64,000 nt of DNA. It comes from Zopfochytrium polystomum. Lineage: Eukaryota > Chytridiomycota > Chytridiomycetes > Chytridiales > Chytridiaceae. This document shows, piece after piece, positions 14,118 to 25,322 of this stretch. Numbering within the stretch: position 1 is the stretch's first letter; every line of letters begins with the position of its first letter. The notes beneath the pieces are model-generated. The model worked only from the letters and a program-made list of their open reading frames with translations. It was not told where the DNA came from and did not search any database. The position numbers and the translations under genes are program-made. Location of the stretch: the NCBI GenBank assembly GCA_025765615.1, contig JAIVFJ010000093.1:124001-188000 (forward strand), written 5' to 3'.

Positions 14118-15354
14118 TCGTTTTTTTCCGCTGATTCTTGCGTCTGTTCCTTCACTCCGCGTACACCCAGTATCATTTCTTGCTCCTTTGCTGGACGCTG
14201 CTTTCCCGGGGGCTGGGGGGTTTACTTTTATTCTTTTGTATCTCATTTCCATCTCCATTAAAAGACCCGTTAGCAAGTTCAGGAATCTTCTGTTTCTTGG
14301 GGTTTTCTCTGTCTCCAGAGCAAGTGATAGAGAAAGCAAGCTGGGATGCAGCCTTTCGGAACAGACCGGGGGGATGTTGGACGGCGGGACCGTCATGAGC
14401 CACCCTGCGCTGTGCTGCGATTGGGGGAGAAGTGGAATTCACCGCGACATTTTTGACAAGGCTGTCGCTTTTGCAGGTGGTGCAGGTGGAAATCTACAAT
14501 AAAGGCTACAACATCCAAACCGAGGTTTTTTGCCATGGGAGAAGGGTAAGTTTTACCAAGCTGGCTCGACAAAGGTCACCTTCAGCTTAAAATCCTTTCT
14601 GGCAATTTACTCTACTGGATCGTTCCAGTGATTCTCCTCCCCCACCCCCGAAAAAACTGTCCAGCATGCTGTAGGCATAAAGCACTGGGCGCGATGATTG
14701 CAACTGTTGAGATGTCTTGTAAAGGGCAGAGCTGTTGCACATTCATAATGAGAAAAACAACATCGAAAGGAAAAACGAAGAGCATCTTCACCGCTGCTCT
14801 TTCTTGGAATTTTTTTTTTTTTGGCCCAGCTCCATTGGCTCGAGTCTCATACTCAATCTCCTCATACATTTTTGAGAACAACAACTTTAAAGTTTGAAGA
14901 ATGGGGGGGCTTTTTAGTTCAAATAAAAAAATTGATACATAGCCAAATAGTAAGGTCTTGGAAAAGGTAATGTTTCGACCTCCGCTTGAACGAAAAAATC
15001 CTTGGGAGGTTGAGTTTGACCCACGATAATACTGGCCGTTCATCACTACTAAGATTCTAATGGTCACCAGATGGCAGAACTGAGAATTCATCAGAAACGG
15101 CAATCATTACACATTCTGTAAACAGTCTAATCTGAGTGAGTGAGTGGAAGGAGTGAATGAAGTGGAGATGTGTGTTTGTGGGTGGTCCTTCTCCCCAACT
15201 TGGAGAGAAAGGAGAAAAAAAACCTCTGTTTTGAATTATTGGTACATGATGATGATATACACGCTGTAATAGTTGCTAGGCAAGCGTGACCGGCACAGGG
15301 TAAAAACCTCTCCTATATTATCTGCTTGAGCAGAGGAGGAGGAAAACTGTTGAC
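14118..15354. other. intergenic region
   Basis: A/T-richer sequence with no supported gene. It may include the 3' UTR of the preceding ORF. Confidence 0.5.
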
Positions 15355-15545
15355 ACCGGGTTTCTGTTCCACTTAATGCTCGGAGTATTTGTCATCAGCG
15401 CAAGCCAGCGCCGAGGTCTGCATTGGTGGTGGCTTGCTCTCCCATGGGCATTGTGAGAATGATAACTGACAGTCACAATAGGTTCGGGTCTGTCTTGTGC
15501 CTCTTGCTGCTAACCAGTCAGTTCCGCCTAACACATACTGTTGGT
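15355..15545 (-). repeat. second fragment of the tyrosine-recombinase retroelement family, antisense
   Basis: Read on the minus strand, this stretch closely matches 11150-11245. Both contain the string ACTGACTGGTTAGCAGCAAG, then CGCTGGCTTGCGCTG, then AAATACTCC and ATTAAGTG. The translated string GGTDWLAARGTR is present in both copies. This copy has about 80 bases between the two conserved blocks that are absent from the 11.2 kb copy, so each is an independent, differently deleted remnant. No intact ORF was found. Confidence 0.75.
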
Positions 15546-16467
15546 TTCTAGTTGCCATCTTCACAGCCGAATTCAACTGCCAGAAGATCAGAAGACCAGG
15601 ACATAGGTTCTTCTGTTGTGCAGAGAGGAGGAGCGGGGGTGGGGCTGGGGTTGAAGAGAGACCACAACCCGTACTGCATTGTTTCTTTCTTCTACTTTTT
15701 TGCACCGTGTCCGTTCATCTTTGCCAATACCTTTCCACGTTTGGTCCCAATCCACCCCTTTAAACTAGTTCTTTTTTCGTATCTTTCGTTTTTTTTTTTT
15801 TTTTTTTTTTTTGCGGGGGGAAGGTGCACGGTTGTAGGTACAATTGCAGGAACTGGAAACTGACGCGAGACGGCACTGCATGACGTGGGGAGTGGGGAGG
15901 AAGTGCTGAGGGACAGGTGAGCGGGCGGTGGGACATCGAGAAAAAAAAAAGATCCTTGAGGAGGACACGGGTACAAACGTTGGACGGATAGTTGGCAAGT
16001 AAACACTGAGTGAAGCGCTTGAGGACAAAAGAGGGGCTGTGGTACAAAAGGGCACGACGCAAAGGCAAGCCGAACATGTAGCCATGTGCAAAGGCACAGG
16101 AAGGCAAGGAAGGGATTCCTTCATTTCAGAAATCCCCACCTCGCGTGACTGCCCCCTTTCTGCACCTGCCCTTCGCGGGGAGAGAGGTGGAAAATGACTG
16201 TAGAGAGAATAAAAGAAACAAAAATAACAAATAGCGGAGACAGGGGATCGAGGACGGGGGACCAAAAAGGTGAGTTTGGGACAAGTAAAAAAAAGCAGTA
16301 AAGGAGGCAAAAAAGAATCAGAATCACACAACCCTTGGCTCACATCAAATCAATGAAAAGTGCTAAATATAAAAACAAGAACTGGGAACAACAAAGGGAG
16401 GGGGGGAGATTTTCGGGAAGGGGTCAAGGGAAATCGATTCAACTAAGCCGCTGGCACGGCCATTAAT
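15546..16467. other. intergenic region
   Basis: This spacer contains a T run near 15790-15812 and the 3' flank of the Lgl/Sro7 gene. No coding features that I can support. Confidence 0.5.
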
Positions 16468-19400
16468 TCAGCCAACGTAGTTTGGCAGCGACGACCGGCG
16501 CGACGAGACTACAATCGTTAAGGGTTAGGCGTACCGGCAAAAGATAAAGGTAAGGTCACGAACACTTACAGAGTCGTTCGATGAGAGGATCCCGGACTGG
16601 TGTGCCTGTCGAATTGACTCGAGCCACCCATTGCATCTCTCGAGAAACGTCATACATTTTTGGCTCAACGGTCTGGAATCTGTGAACAGGAAAAGGTGAA
16701 TTGGAATATAAGGAAAACGGTCGTCCATTTGCTCTGCTTGACCGAGAAGGCGATGGGGATGACCAGCGCTTTTGCCAGAAGGGCAAGTTTTAAGTAGAGA
16801 TACACACCTTGCAGGATCAGCAAGGCCTGCCATGACCTTGACTTCGCGCTCTGAGCTCCAACAACCGATCCTGCCATCCTCAAACACTTTTACGCGACGA
16901 GGACCGAGCCCCCACCATGCGCCTCCTCCGGCTGCCCCTGGAGCTAGACCACGCACTGGCTCGAGGCCAGGCAGGGCAAACGCAAGAAGCGACGAGTCGC
17001 GAGCAATCGTGACCAAGGTGGGAACGCCATGCACGATGGACACCCCAGCAGCGATGATGAGTGAACCAGGGCCACGAGGGACGGTGGTGTTGCCATTGGA
17101 GAACTGTTGCGAAGACGAAATAGAGCCGTTGATGCTGCCGCCCGCGATGCCACCGCCGCTAACGTTTTGCGCATCTATTCTCGGAGACACAGAAGGTGTG
17201 GGGCCAAAAACCGCCCTCTCTAGAGCCCCCGTCACGGAACCGATAATGCCTTCCGCGCTGGACGCAGCGGAAGACAAGGACGAGGAGCCTGGAATCGAAA
17301 TGAACGGATGAGGGGGTACGTGCTCAAGTGATCGAGCGGCGATGCAGCGAGGCGGGCGGTTCGGTTCGAGCAAAAGAACCTCTGCTCGACGAGAACCAGT
17401 CAATATGAAGAAGTTCTCTGCCACGTGTTGTCGGGCTGAGTCGTCACTGAGAGACGCAACCGCTGGATCGTGCCCGCCATCAGCATGATGTCCTTTGGAC
17501 GCCTCGCCCCCACGCCGTTTGTGCAAACGATTGTGCTGCTGTGTGACAATTTCGCCCGAGCTGTTGAGAACTGTTATGTTTAAAGGCCGGTTGTAGTTTG
17601 ACGCGTCGTTCGGTTCAAACTGAGACATGATTGTGGTCTTCGACGATCGCAGTGGGGTTCGGCGCAAGGAGCATCGCGGGACGTTTGGGCCCGCTGAATT
17701 CAGAGTGATTACGTACAGGAACCACCTTCCGTCCGCTGTACCAACACAGAGCACGGGCTTGATTGACGTCTCTGGTTTTTTTTTTTTTCATTGAGGAGTG
17801 TAAGTACAACGCCAATTTATCGAAGTTGAACGCACCTTTATCAACGTAAGTTTCACAAAAGTGAAGAATTACAACTTCGTTCGGCGCACCGTTGTGTAAA
17901 ATCCCGAAGCTGTCGGTGAGTACCGTTTTTCCAGTCAAGATATCTACGACGCAGAGGGTGCCGTCCACAAGTCCTGTTGCCAGACTGTGATTTGATGAAG
18001 TTAAGAAGGGATTAAGTAAGATAAGACCAAGAAGTGGAGCAACGAGAATGCACTGACATATTCAACCACCCAGCGTACGAAGATACCACCACTGCATCTG
18101 TGTAGGTGGCTTGGGCGATAGTCGCCCAACCCGGAATCAAAGTCGCTCCATTTTTCCCCTTTTTGAAACGGTCGACAATAACAGTTGGAGGGATAGAGGT
18201 GGACTGGCCTGTCTCAGGTCCCGAACTTGCAGCACCCTGCCGGCTTTCGGAAAAGCCGGTCACGTTTGGAGGGTTTGGGCTCTCTTTGCGAAACACGCTT
18301 CCCCACACTCCAACCGACGCATTCGGCGACGACGGCTGCAGCACCGGAGAATGTGGAAGACTGCCATTTCCACCGGCAAGAAGAAGTGAGTTCGTCTTGG
18401 TTGCTGCAAGAGTTGGACTGGTGTCAGTGGGAGATGGACCCACAACTCCGCCTCCTCCAATAGACCCTGAGGGGCTCGGAATGGAGCCATTGAGGGACGG
18501 CGTTCGAGATGATGTGGAGTACCCATTACCATCGTGAGGGCCATCATCATCCAAATCGATAAGGGATCCCGTGCCGTCGACCCCGTGAGGCGCTAATTTG
18601 CGCATGAGCAACTCCATTTCCTCATTGGACATTTCCTGCAGCCCTCCGTCAGAAATTGACGTTGGTGAATGATCCCCCGAATTCGATGTCAATGGTAAAG
18701 AAGTTGGAGCAGAAGATGGCAAGACTTGCACGCTCTGGGTCCGTTTGGGGTAAGGTCGCGCTGGGATACTGTTTGCGGCGGTGCCCTTTCCGGAGGATTG
18801 TGATGCTGAGCTTGTTCGCGGTTTGATAGATCGCGAAGAGTTGGCCGAGTTGGACTTCGCTGCGTCATGCGCAAAATACTTTCGCGGGAATGTAGCTGAC
18901 GAAAGTGTAAGGACTGCAGCCTGGGATGCCGGTGCAGGTGATGCTTCGGCCTCCTTCAGCGACACATATCTAAGAACAACTACTGCAACACCAGAAGCGA
19001 CCGTAATTGATCTCTGGGATCCGTCAAACCAAACATGTGTTGGCACGGGGGAGGCGCCAGTGGGTCGATTCAGTGTGATTAAATGAGTCAGGGGTAGAGT
19101 CACAAGCGGGACAGGCGGAGACGGTGACGCAAAAGGTGTCGGATCTGGATGCCAGAAGCGTAGTGTCGAGTCACAGTGGGCGGTGATCAGAAGGTCTGGT
19201 GGTGCTATACGCGAGTAAGACGAGTTTGAGCCCAAGCCGTTCGCCGCTGCTGTCAACGCAGCGGCAATAATTGAGGAGGACGCACTGCCCCCCGTAAGTG
19301 GGGTAGGCGGTGCGGAAGACTGAATCAACGGCGTGTTGCTGCTGACATTTTCAATCGCAGCGGAAATTTTTTCCAATTGGGGTGCTGAACACGTCTGCCG

Positions 19401-21620
19401 CAAATCTTCGAGGAAGGACGGGGATATGGTGTCAATCGAAAAGCCCAAAAGCTCTGGTAACCCAAGAAGAGTGAGTGACGGGGACAGAGATAGCCCTGTA
19501 AACGAGTTGACACGCTGGTGGAATGCATGCGACTTAATCGTGCCGGATTCGGTGATGCTAATGATTACAACGTCGTTCGGGGAAACCGCGCATGTCTGAG
19601 GCAGCGATGGGTTGGACGGAAGCCGCGAAAAATGGTTGTTGCCCGTGTACTGCACGTGAACAAAGCTGCAAAATTGAATAATGCCTGCGTCATGCGCCAA
19701 AACTGCCTTTCGGTTGTCCGTTACATATGGAGAATCTGAGGAAACAGTAAAGATACTGACTCCCCGAAGATCACCACTGCGGTTTCCCCCACTGACAAGA
19801 AGGTACGAGATATTCGCAGATGAGGCTGCCGAATCCACTCCCGCGATCCACTCAACCTGATTTATGTTTTGCATATGGCTATCAGACACCGAAGGTGACC
19901 CATCCACGGAGCGAATGATCACAGGTTTGTGGCAACTCAATTCAGGTGCCGACATGGGGTCGTCCAGCGACCAAAATGCAAAATACGGGCCTCGGGCTCC
20001 CACGACAGCTCGGCCATCAGGCCTCCAGCACGCAGCACTCAGACTTGGGTTGGAAAGTGGCTGCAGGTTGTCGGGTAAAACTTCCAAGGGCTGCTTATCG
20101 AGAATCGAGTCCGATGGGTCTGCGAGAGGGAAGACGAACTTGCGGTGTATACTCTTCTTTTCCAAGTTCCAGATCATCATCGGCCCGCCTTTAAATCCAA
20201 TTAACAGCATATTCGAATCAACAGGACAGACTGACAGTGCCACGACTGCTGTGCTGTCGTCCGCGGCACCGTCACGCGTGAGAACATTTTCCGGGCAGGG
20301 GATCGAATACTCTGCCAGTCGATTTCTTTTCAAATCGAAAACGAGCACTTTACCCGAAATCAAGCCGAGGTAAATCCACCCGGATGCTGCGGGTGTCTCT
20401 ATAGCCGAGATTTCTGCTCCAGCTTTGAAGAGGGGAAGCCTCGGAGTAGCAGTAACCAAGTTCCACACAACAAGCTCATCCCGCTTATTTATGCTGAGAA
20501 GAAATCTCTCGCCCACTTTGAAACGAAGCAACTTGATAGGGGAGTTTCGCGAACAGTTTGCCGGAGGGTGGAGGAGAACCTCGAAGTTCGGTGGACTGCC
20601 AACAACGAGAATGGTGCCGTCTGACATGCCCACCGCCAAAAGAGATTGCGAGCGATCGTAAGCGACTACAGTCGGGCGTGGCTGGCGAGAAGGAAGACCT
20701 AGTCGAGTGAGCGGTGGGAAGAAAGTAGAATTCGTCGGGGCCGACGTCAATGCGGCTGCAGCAGCAGCTACAGCAGGGGAGTAGGAGGACCGTGCAAGAG
20801 CGGCTGGTGACGGTGTTGTAACATCCCGAGCGGCTGCCGCGATAAAGGAAAGGGATGACGATATAACCTCCACGGCCGCACTCCCACTGCCGGATCCTTC
20901 TCCGTCAAGCAGTTGCGGCTCTGATGGCGACGAGGATTGTGTCGGGGATGTGGGCTGAGCACTTTCCAACTCATCTGATTCGATGTGCGGGTCGAGTTCA
21001 GGAGTCGTTGTTATACCAGCTCGGGGCTGGGTTGCAAAGTTGGGAGAAGGACTACGACGGTGGACAGGCTGACGGCCATAGCTAGCATCTGTTGCTGGGT
21101 TCGGGCGGAGCGAGCTGGGTGCAGCTGAGGAGATGGATGAACCGACAGAAGACGAAGTCGATGCAAGCGACACGGACGACGCGGATGACGACGAAGAAAT
21201 TGTTGAGAGTGAACGAGCGGGCTGCTTATGTGGAAGAGGAGGCATGGAAGATGAGTATCCCATGGATGGAGACTCGATGGAGATGGCGGGAACAGCATCC
21301 AAGGGAAGTGGCGAGTCTTGGGATGGAGGAGCCGGCGATAACCGGACCCCGCGGTCGAACTGGCCAATTCTGCGAGCGACGACGCCGCCGCCAGCGGTGC
21401 CACGGGGGAAGGTTGTCCCACCACCACCACCGCCTCCATCACCACCACCCACCACACTGCTGGCGCCACTTCGAGCTCCCCCGAAAGTGCTGTTGCCGCC
21501 ACTACTGCTGCTGGTGGGAGTGGTCCAGACAGAGGCGGGGCTGCCGTTGGCGGTGCCGCTGCCGGTCGGTTCTCCTGCTCTGCTGGCTGGGGCAAGGACA
21601 GCCATGTGTGCGAAGGCCAT
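16468..21620 (-). CDS. Sro7/lethal giant larvae/tomosyn family WD-repeat protein
   Basis: A protein of about 1608 residues in five exons (minus strand): 18058..21620, 17836..17984, 16808..17771, 16570..16679 and 16468..16508. All four introns are GT-AG (64-128 nt) and the frame is kept. I chose the ATG at 21620; a second in-frame ATG is at 21605. Residues 1 to about 300 are Ser/Pro-rich and disordered. WD-type repeats then begin with LLAVGMSDGTILVVGSPP, LVVWNLVTATPRLPLF and IYLGLISGKVLVFDLKR, which is the Lgl/Sro7 pattern. A disordered loop separates this half from a second beta-propeller half, read across the splice as LATGLVDGTLCVVDI, VLCVGTADGRWFLYVITL and DGRIGCWSSEREVKVM. The family binds plasma-membrane t-SNAREs and regulates exocytosis and polarity. 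No C-terminal R-SNARE helix is visible, which favours Sro7/Lgl over canonical tomosyn. Confidence 0.85.
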
Positions 21621-22426
21621 CCTCGTCAGTCCAACGAAGGCTGAGAGATCAGAACCGAATTTGTCTGTGTTTTCTTTATTTTTTTTTTTTTTTCTTTTTT
21701 TCAAGAAGAAAGAATGATTTGAGCGTTACTGTAACCGTTTGGGCGAAGCACATTCGGGCAACAAGCACGAGGGTATTCGAACAGTCAAACGAGTAAACTA
21801 ACCAACCATTTGAGGAAGCGTTCGAATAAAGAACTTTCAAATTCATAGAGATAAACCTCAACATGTCAATAACATGAGTCGTGAGTAATTGACACCAAAG
21901 GTGGCGAATTGGTCTCTCCTATTTGAAGTTAGAATTGTGCAGTTCTTTCAACCGAAGGACTCTTGCTATTCAGCTCCATAGGAGCATCAACCGTTCATCT
22001 TGGTATTTCAAAATAACTCTGCAATTATGCCACCACGTCGATTAGGAGAGAGAGCAATGCCCTTTTCTGGGCGGTTTACTGGGTTGTCCGATTTTTGAGG
22101 GACTCCAATTTAAGCTCTGCCTGAGCTCACATTTGACGACTTGGCACATAAGCAGAGGGGCCTTTTTCCAGCGGGTCTTCGTATTTAGCGTTCCTCTTAC
22201 CTTTTTCACTCCACTTGAAAAAGTTAGTGAACGTGGCGTCACTTGTGCGGCGCCACAAAAAAGCGGCAGGCTGGAGGTGGACGCAGACAAAAAGGAACCT
22301 TCGATTCTCCTTCTTTGACACGTCCGATAAATGCAAAAAATTCTCTCTCTTATTTGTTATCTCATCCTTTGGAGTGGCCAGGAAAGGAAAGACGAGCGGC
22401 AACACACAAACGGAAGAACAATAGAG

Positions 22427-22469
<43 letters not shown>

Positions 22470-22775
22470 CGTTAGAGGCGTCCACCAACCTCGCAAGCAT
22501 CCCCCAAGTGGCCGTCGTTCGTTCCCAGCTTGCTTTGCTTGTCTGAGAACGAAGGCAATAATCTTGGACGTCGGGAGGTCGGTAAGTCCTTGCGTGGTGT
22601 GCGTGGGTGCGTGCGTGTGTGTGTGTGTGTGTGGGAGACGGGTCTGCATGTTGCTGTTGCCCCACATTTCAAAAACTGACCCCAACGGCCCAAGAAAATT
22701 TAAAAATATTGTAGAATAACGACCCCATCGTCTCCAACACACGCTCCCTCCGTCCCAACCAACCCAACCCTGCTG
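21621..22775. other. divergent intergenic region (Sro7/Lgl and NRAMP promoters)
   Basis: The head-to-head spacer between the two genes. It contains a (GA)n tract at about 22428-22466 and a (GT)n tract at about 22611-22633, both close to the NRAMP start. No coding region supported. Confidence 0.6.
22428..22466. repeat. (GA)n microsatellite
   Basis: Nearly perfect GA dinucleotide tract in the putative 5' flank of the NRAMP gene. Confidence 0.9.
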
Positions 22776-24782
22776 ATGTCGTCGTCGGCGGGACACAACG
22801 TCCCCTCCGGATTGGCCCCCGCTGCCGCGGTCCCTTCTCCTTCTGTTGAACCGAAAATCATCCGCACCTCTTCAGTGCATGCCCACCACTACAATGCCAA
22901 CAACGCCTCCTCGTACCACGGGGCTCCAACCCCGTCGATCTCGACAGGACCAGTTGGGTCCAGCTCTCGAAGGAACTACGCTGCAATCCCGACTGTCTCG
23001 ATCACTCCTGCTATCAACACAAGCGTTGCTCGAAACTATGTCCCTCCTCCCACTGAGAATGATGCTCTCCTCAAGCCCCATGGAAGTATCCGTAAGAAGC
23101 CCTCATCCAAGAAAGACGGCTGGATCGCTTGGTTCTGGAATGTGATGCGATTCATGGGCCCCGGCTTCATGGTCGGCGTCGGGTACCTTGACCCCGGTAT
23201 GTTCGGCCAATGGAATACCGATCGTACCCTAACTTTTTGCTCTCCTGTTTTGATTATTGTGAATTAGGAAACTGGGCGACGGACCTCGCATGTGAGTAGG
23301 CTCGTTGTCTGCAACCTCTCTGTTTAAGCTCACCACCCTCTTCAGCCGGCTCTGAGTTCGGCTACAGTCTTCTCTACATTGTGTTGATTGCCAACTTGAT
23401 GGCCATCGTTCTCCAGTACCTTTGCATCAAGCTAGGTGTAGTCACTGGCTTAGACCTTGCCATGGCTTGCAAAAAGTATCTCCCAGAACGCCTCAGCATG
23501 TTTTTCTACATTCTTTGCCAATTGGCCATTATTGGTGAGTCAACTATTCGCTTATTCCCTCTTTTGCAACTCTTACTTATATGCTTTTTTCTCTGTTGCA
23601 GCAACGGACTGCGCGGAGGTCATTGGAACTGCCATTGCTCTTGACCTCCTCTTCGGTATTCCCCTCGTTTGGGGTGTCGCTCTAACGGGTCTCGATGTAC
23701 TTGTTATTCTCGCACTGTGGGACGCAAACAACCTCAAAGCTTTCGAGAAGGCTATTCTCTTCCTCGTTGCACTGGTCGCCCTCTGCTTCGTATACCTTCT
23801 CACCCTCTCCAACCCTGACTGGGCTCTTGTTGGTCGGGGTCTGATTCCAACCACCGAAATTTTTAGATCATCGAGCATGCTTTACCTCGCCATGAGTATC
23901 ATTGGAGCAACCATCATGCCTCACAACCTATATCTCCACTCATCGATTGTTCGCTACCGCTCGGGCAAGCAGGTGGAGAATCTGGGCGAAATCACGGAAC
24001 CGGAGCCCATGACCCCTCGTTCGGCTAGGACCCCTCGTACTCCAGCCCTGCCTTCGCCTGGTACACTGGCGCAAATCGAAGAGGACATGGGGATCGAGAT
24101 CCAGGCACCCCAGCGCAAGGAGTTCATTCCACAAACTCTTATGTTCTCTAACATCGACTCGGTGGTTGCTCTTACTGGAGCTCTTTTGGTTAATGGTGCT
24201 ATTCTGACCGTCTCCGCAGCTTCGTTCCACAATTCTGGAGAAGAAGTCGGGGAGCTCAAAGATGCCTACAACCTACTTGTTCACCACCTCGGTTCGATTG
24301 CTGGTGTCGCCTTTGCCCTTGCCCTGCTTGCTGCCGGCCAAAGTTCGACAATCACAGGCACATTGACAGGTCAAATCGTAACGGAAGGTTTCCTGGGAAC
24401 TGAATACGCGGTGGAGCCCTGGCTGCAGCGTTTGATCACTCGTGCCCTTGCCATCACTCCGGCCATGCTTGTGTGCTTCATCGCCGGAGAGTCGGGTGTG
24501 AATCAGCTTCTTGTGTTCAGTCAAGTTGTCCTCTCTCTTCAGCTTCCGTTCGCCATCTGGCCGCTTGTTTGGATCACGTCAGACAAGGAGAAGATGACTG
24601 TCGTTTTCCCAGCTGCGCGTGTTGACGGACACCATGTGTTTGAGGAGCGCTCTTACGAAAACTCCCGTTTCCTCCACTGGGTTGCTGTTTTCATTGCTAT
24701 CCTTATTACGATATTCAACGTGATTTTGATTGTCGAGGTGTTCGACGGTGCTGCCAGCTACATCTACGCCTCGTTATTCTGA
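22776..24782 (+). CDS. NRAMP-family divalent metal (Mn/Fe) transporter
   Basis: A proton-coupled Mn2+/Fe2+ transporter of 604 residues. The exons are 22776..23196, 23268..23291 (24 nt), 23346..23534 and 23602..24782, and all introns are GT-AG. The metal-site motif of TM1 is rebuilt across intron 1 as DPGN. The TM6 motif reads MPHNLYLHS. The segment ATDCAEVIGTAIALDLLFG is typical of the family. The hydrophobic profile suggests about 10-12 membrane helices. The N-terminal tail of about 110 residues is hydrophilic, and a Pro/Arg-rich loop sits after TM6 (near PMTPRSARTPRTP). Smf-type fungal members act at the plasma membrane, endosomes or vacuole; the sequence does not tell which applies here. 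The gene is on the same strand as the HD-2OG gene and 540 bases upstream of it. Confidence 0.95.
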
Positions 24783-25322
24783 TTTGGCTCCCTTTCTTTC
24801 TGTCCACTTGCGGTTTGCGTCGATTTCTTTTCCAGTTCTGTTCTCTCGTGGAGATCAGTGTGCCTCGTTCCCAGCGAAGTTTGTCGCTGCCCCCGCCTTG
24901 TCCCTCACAATCTCTACGTCCGTCTCATCTTGATTTAGCTGATGTGCATGGTTTTTCGTGACTGTCCTTCTTGCCCTCTCCCGCATCTTGGTGAATCTAG
25001 CCCCTTGGGTCTCTCTTCTGCGACTGGTGGTTGTTGTCTTTGCTTGAGATTCAACCGAGTAAGCTCTTTTGTTCTCTTGGGGTCTGCGCCTTTGTGGCGT
25101 TTCACGTAAAAATCGTCCCTGCCACTTACTTCATCGTCTTCCGCCTCCAGTTTTCCTCTTCTTTTTTCAACCATCCTTTTCGCCCCTCCTTTCTTTATGC
25201 CTCGTTGTTGTGGGTTCTTGGGCTCTTCATTCTCTTGGTGGCTCTTCGGGTCCGGCGTTGTTGCAGTTTATGTTGCTGGGTGTCGAGCGAAAGTGAATGA
25301 AAAGAGGAATCATTTCTGAGAA
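24783..25322. other. intergenic region
   Basis: 3' flank of the NRAMP gene and 5' flank of the HD-2OG fusion, pyrimidine-rich. No gene seen. Confidence 0.6.
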
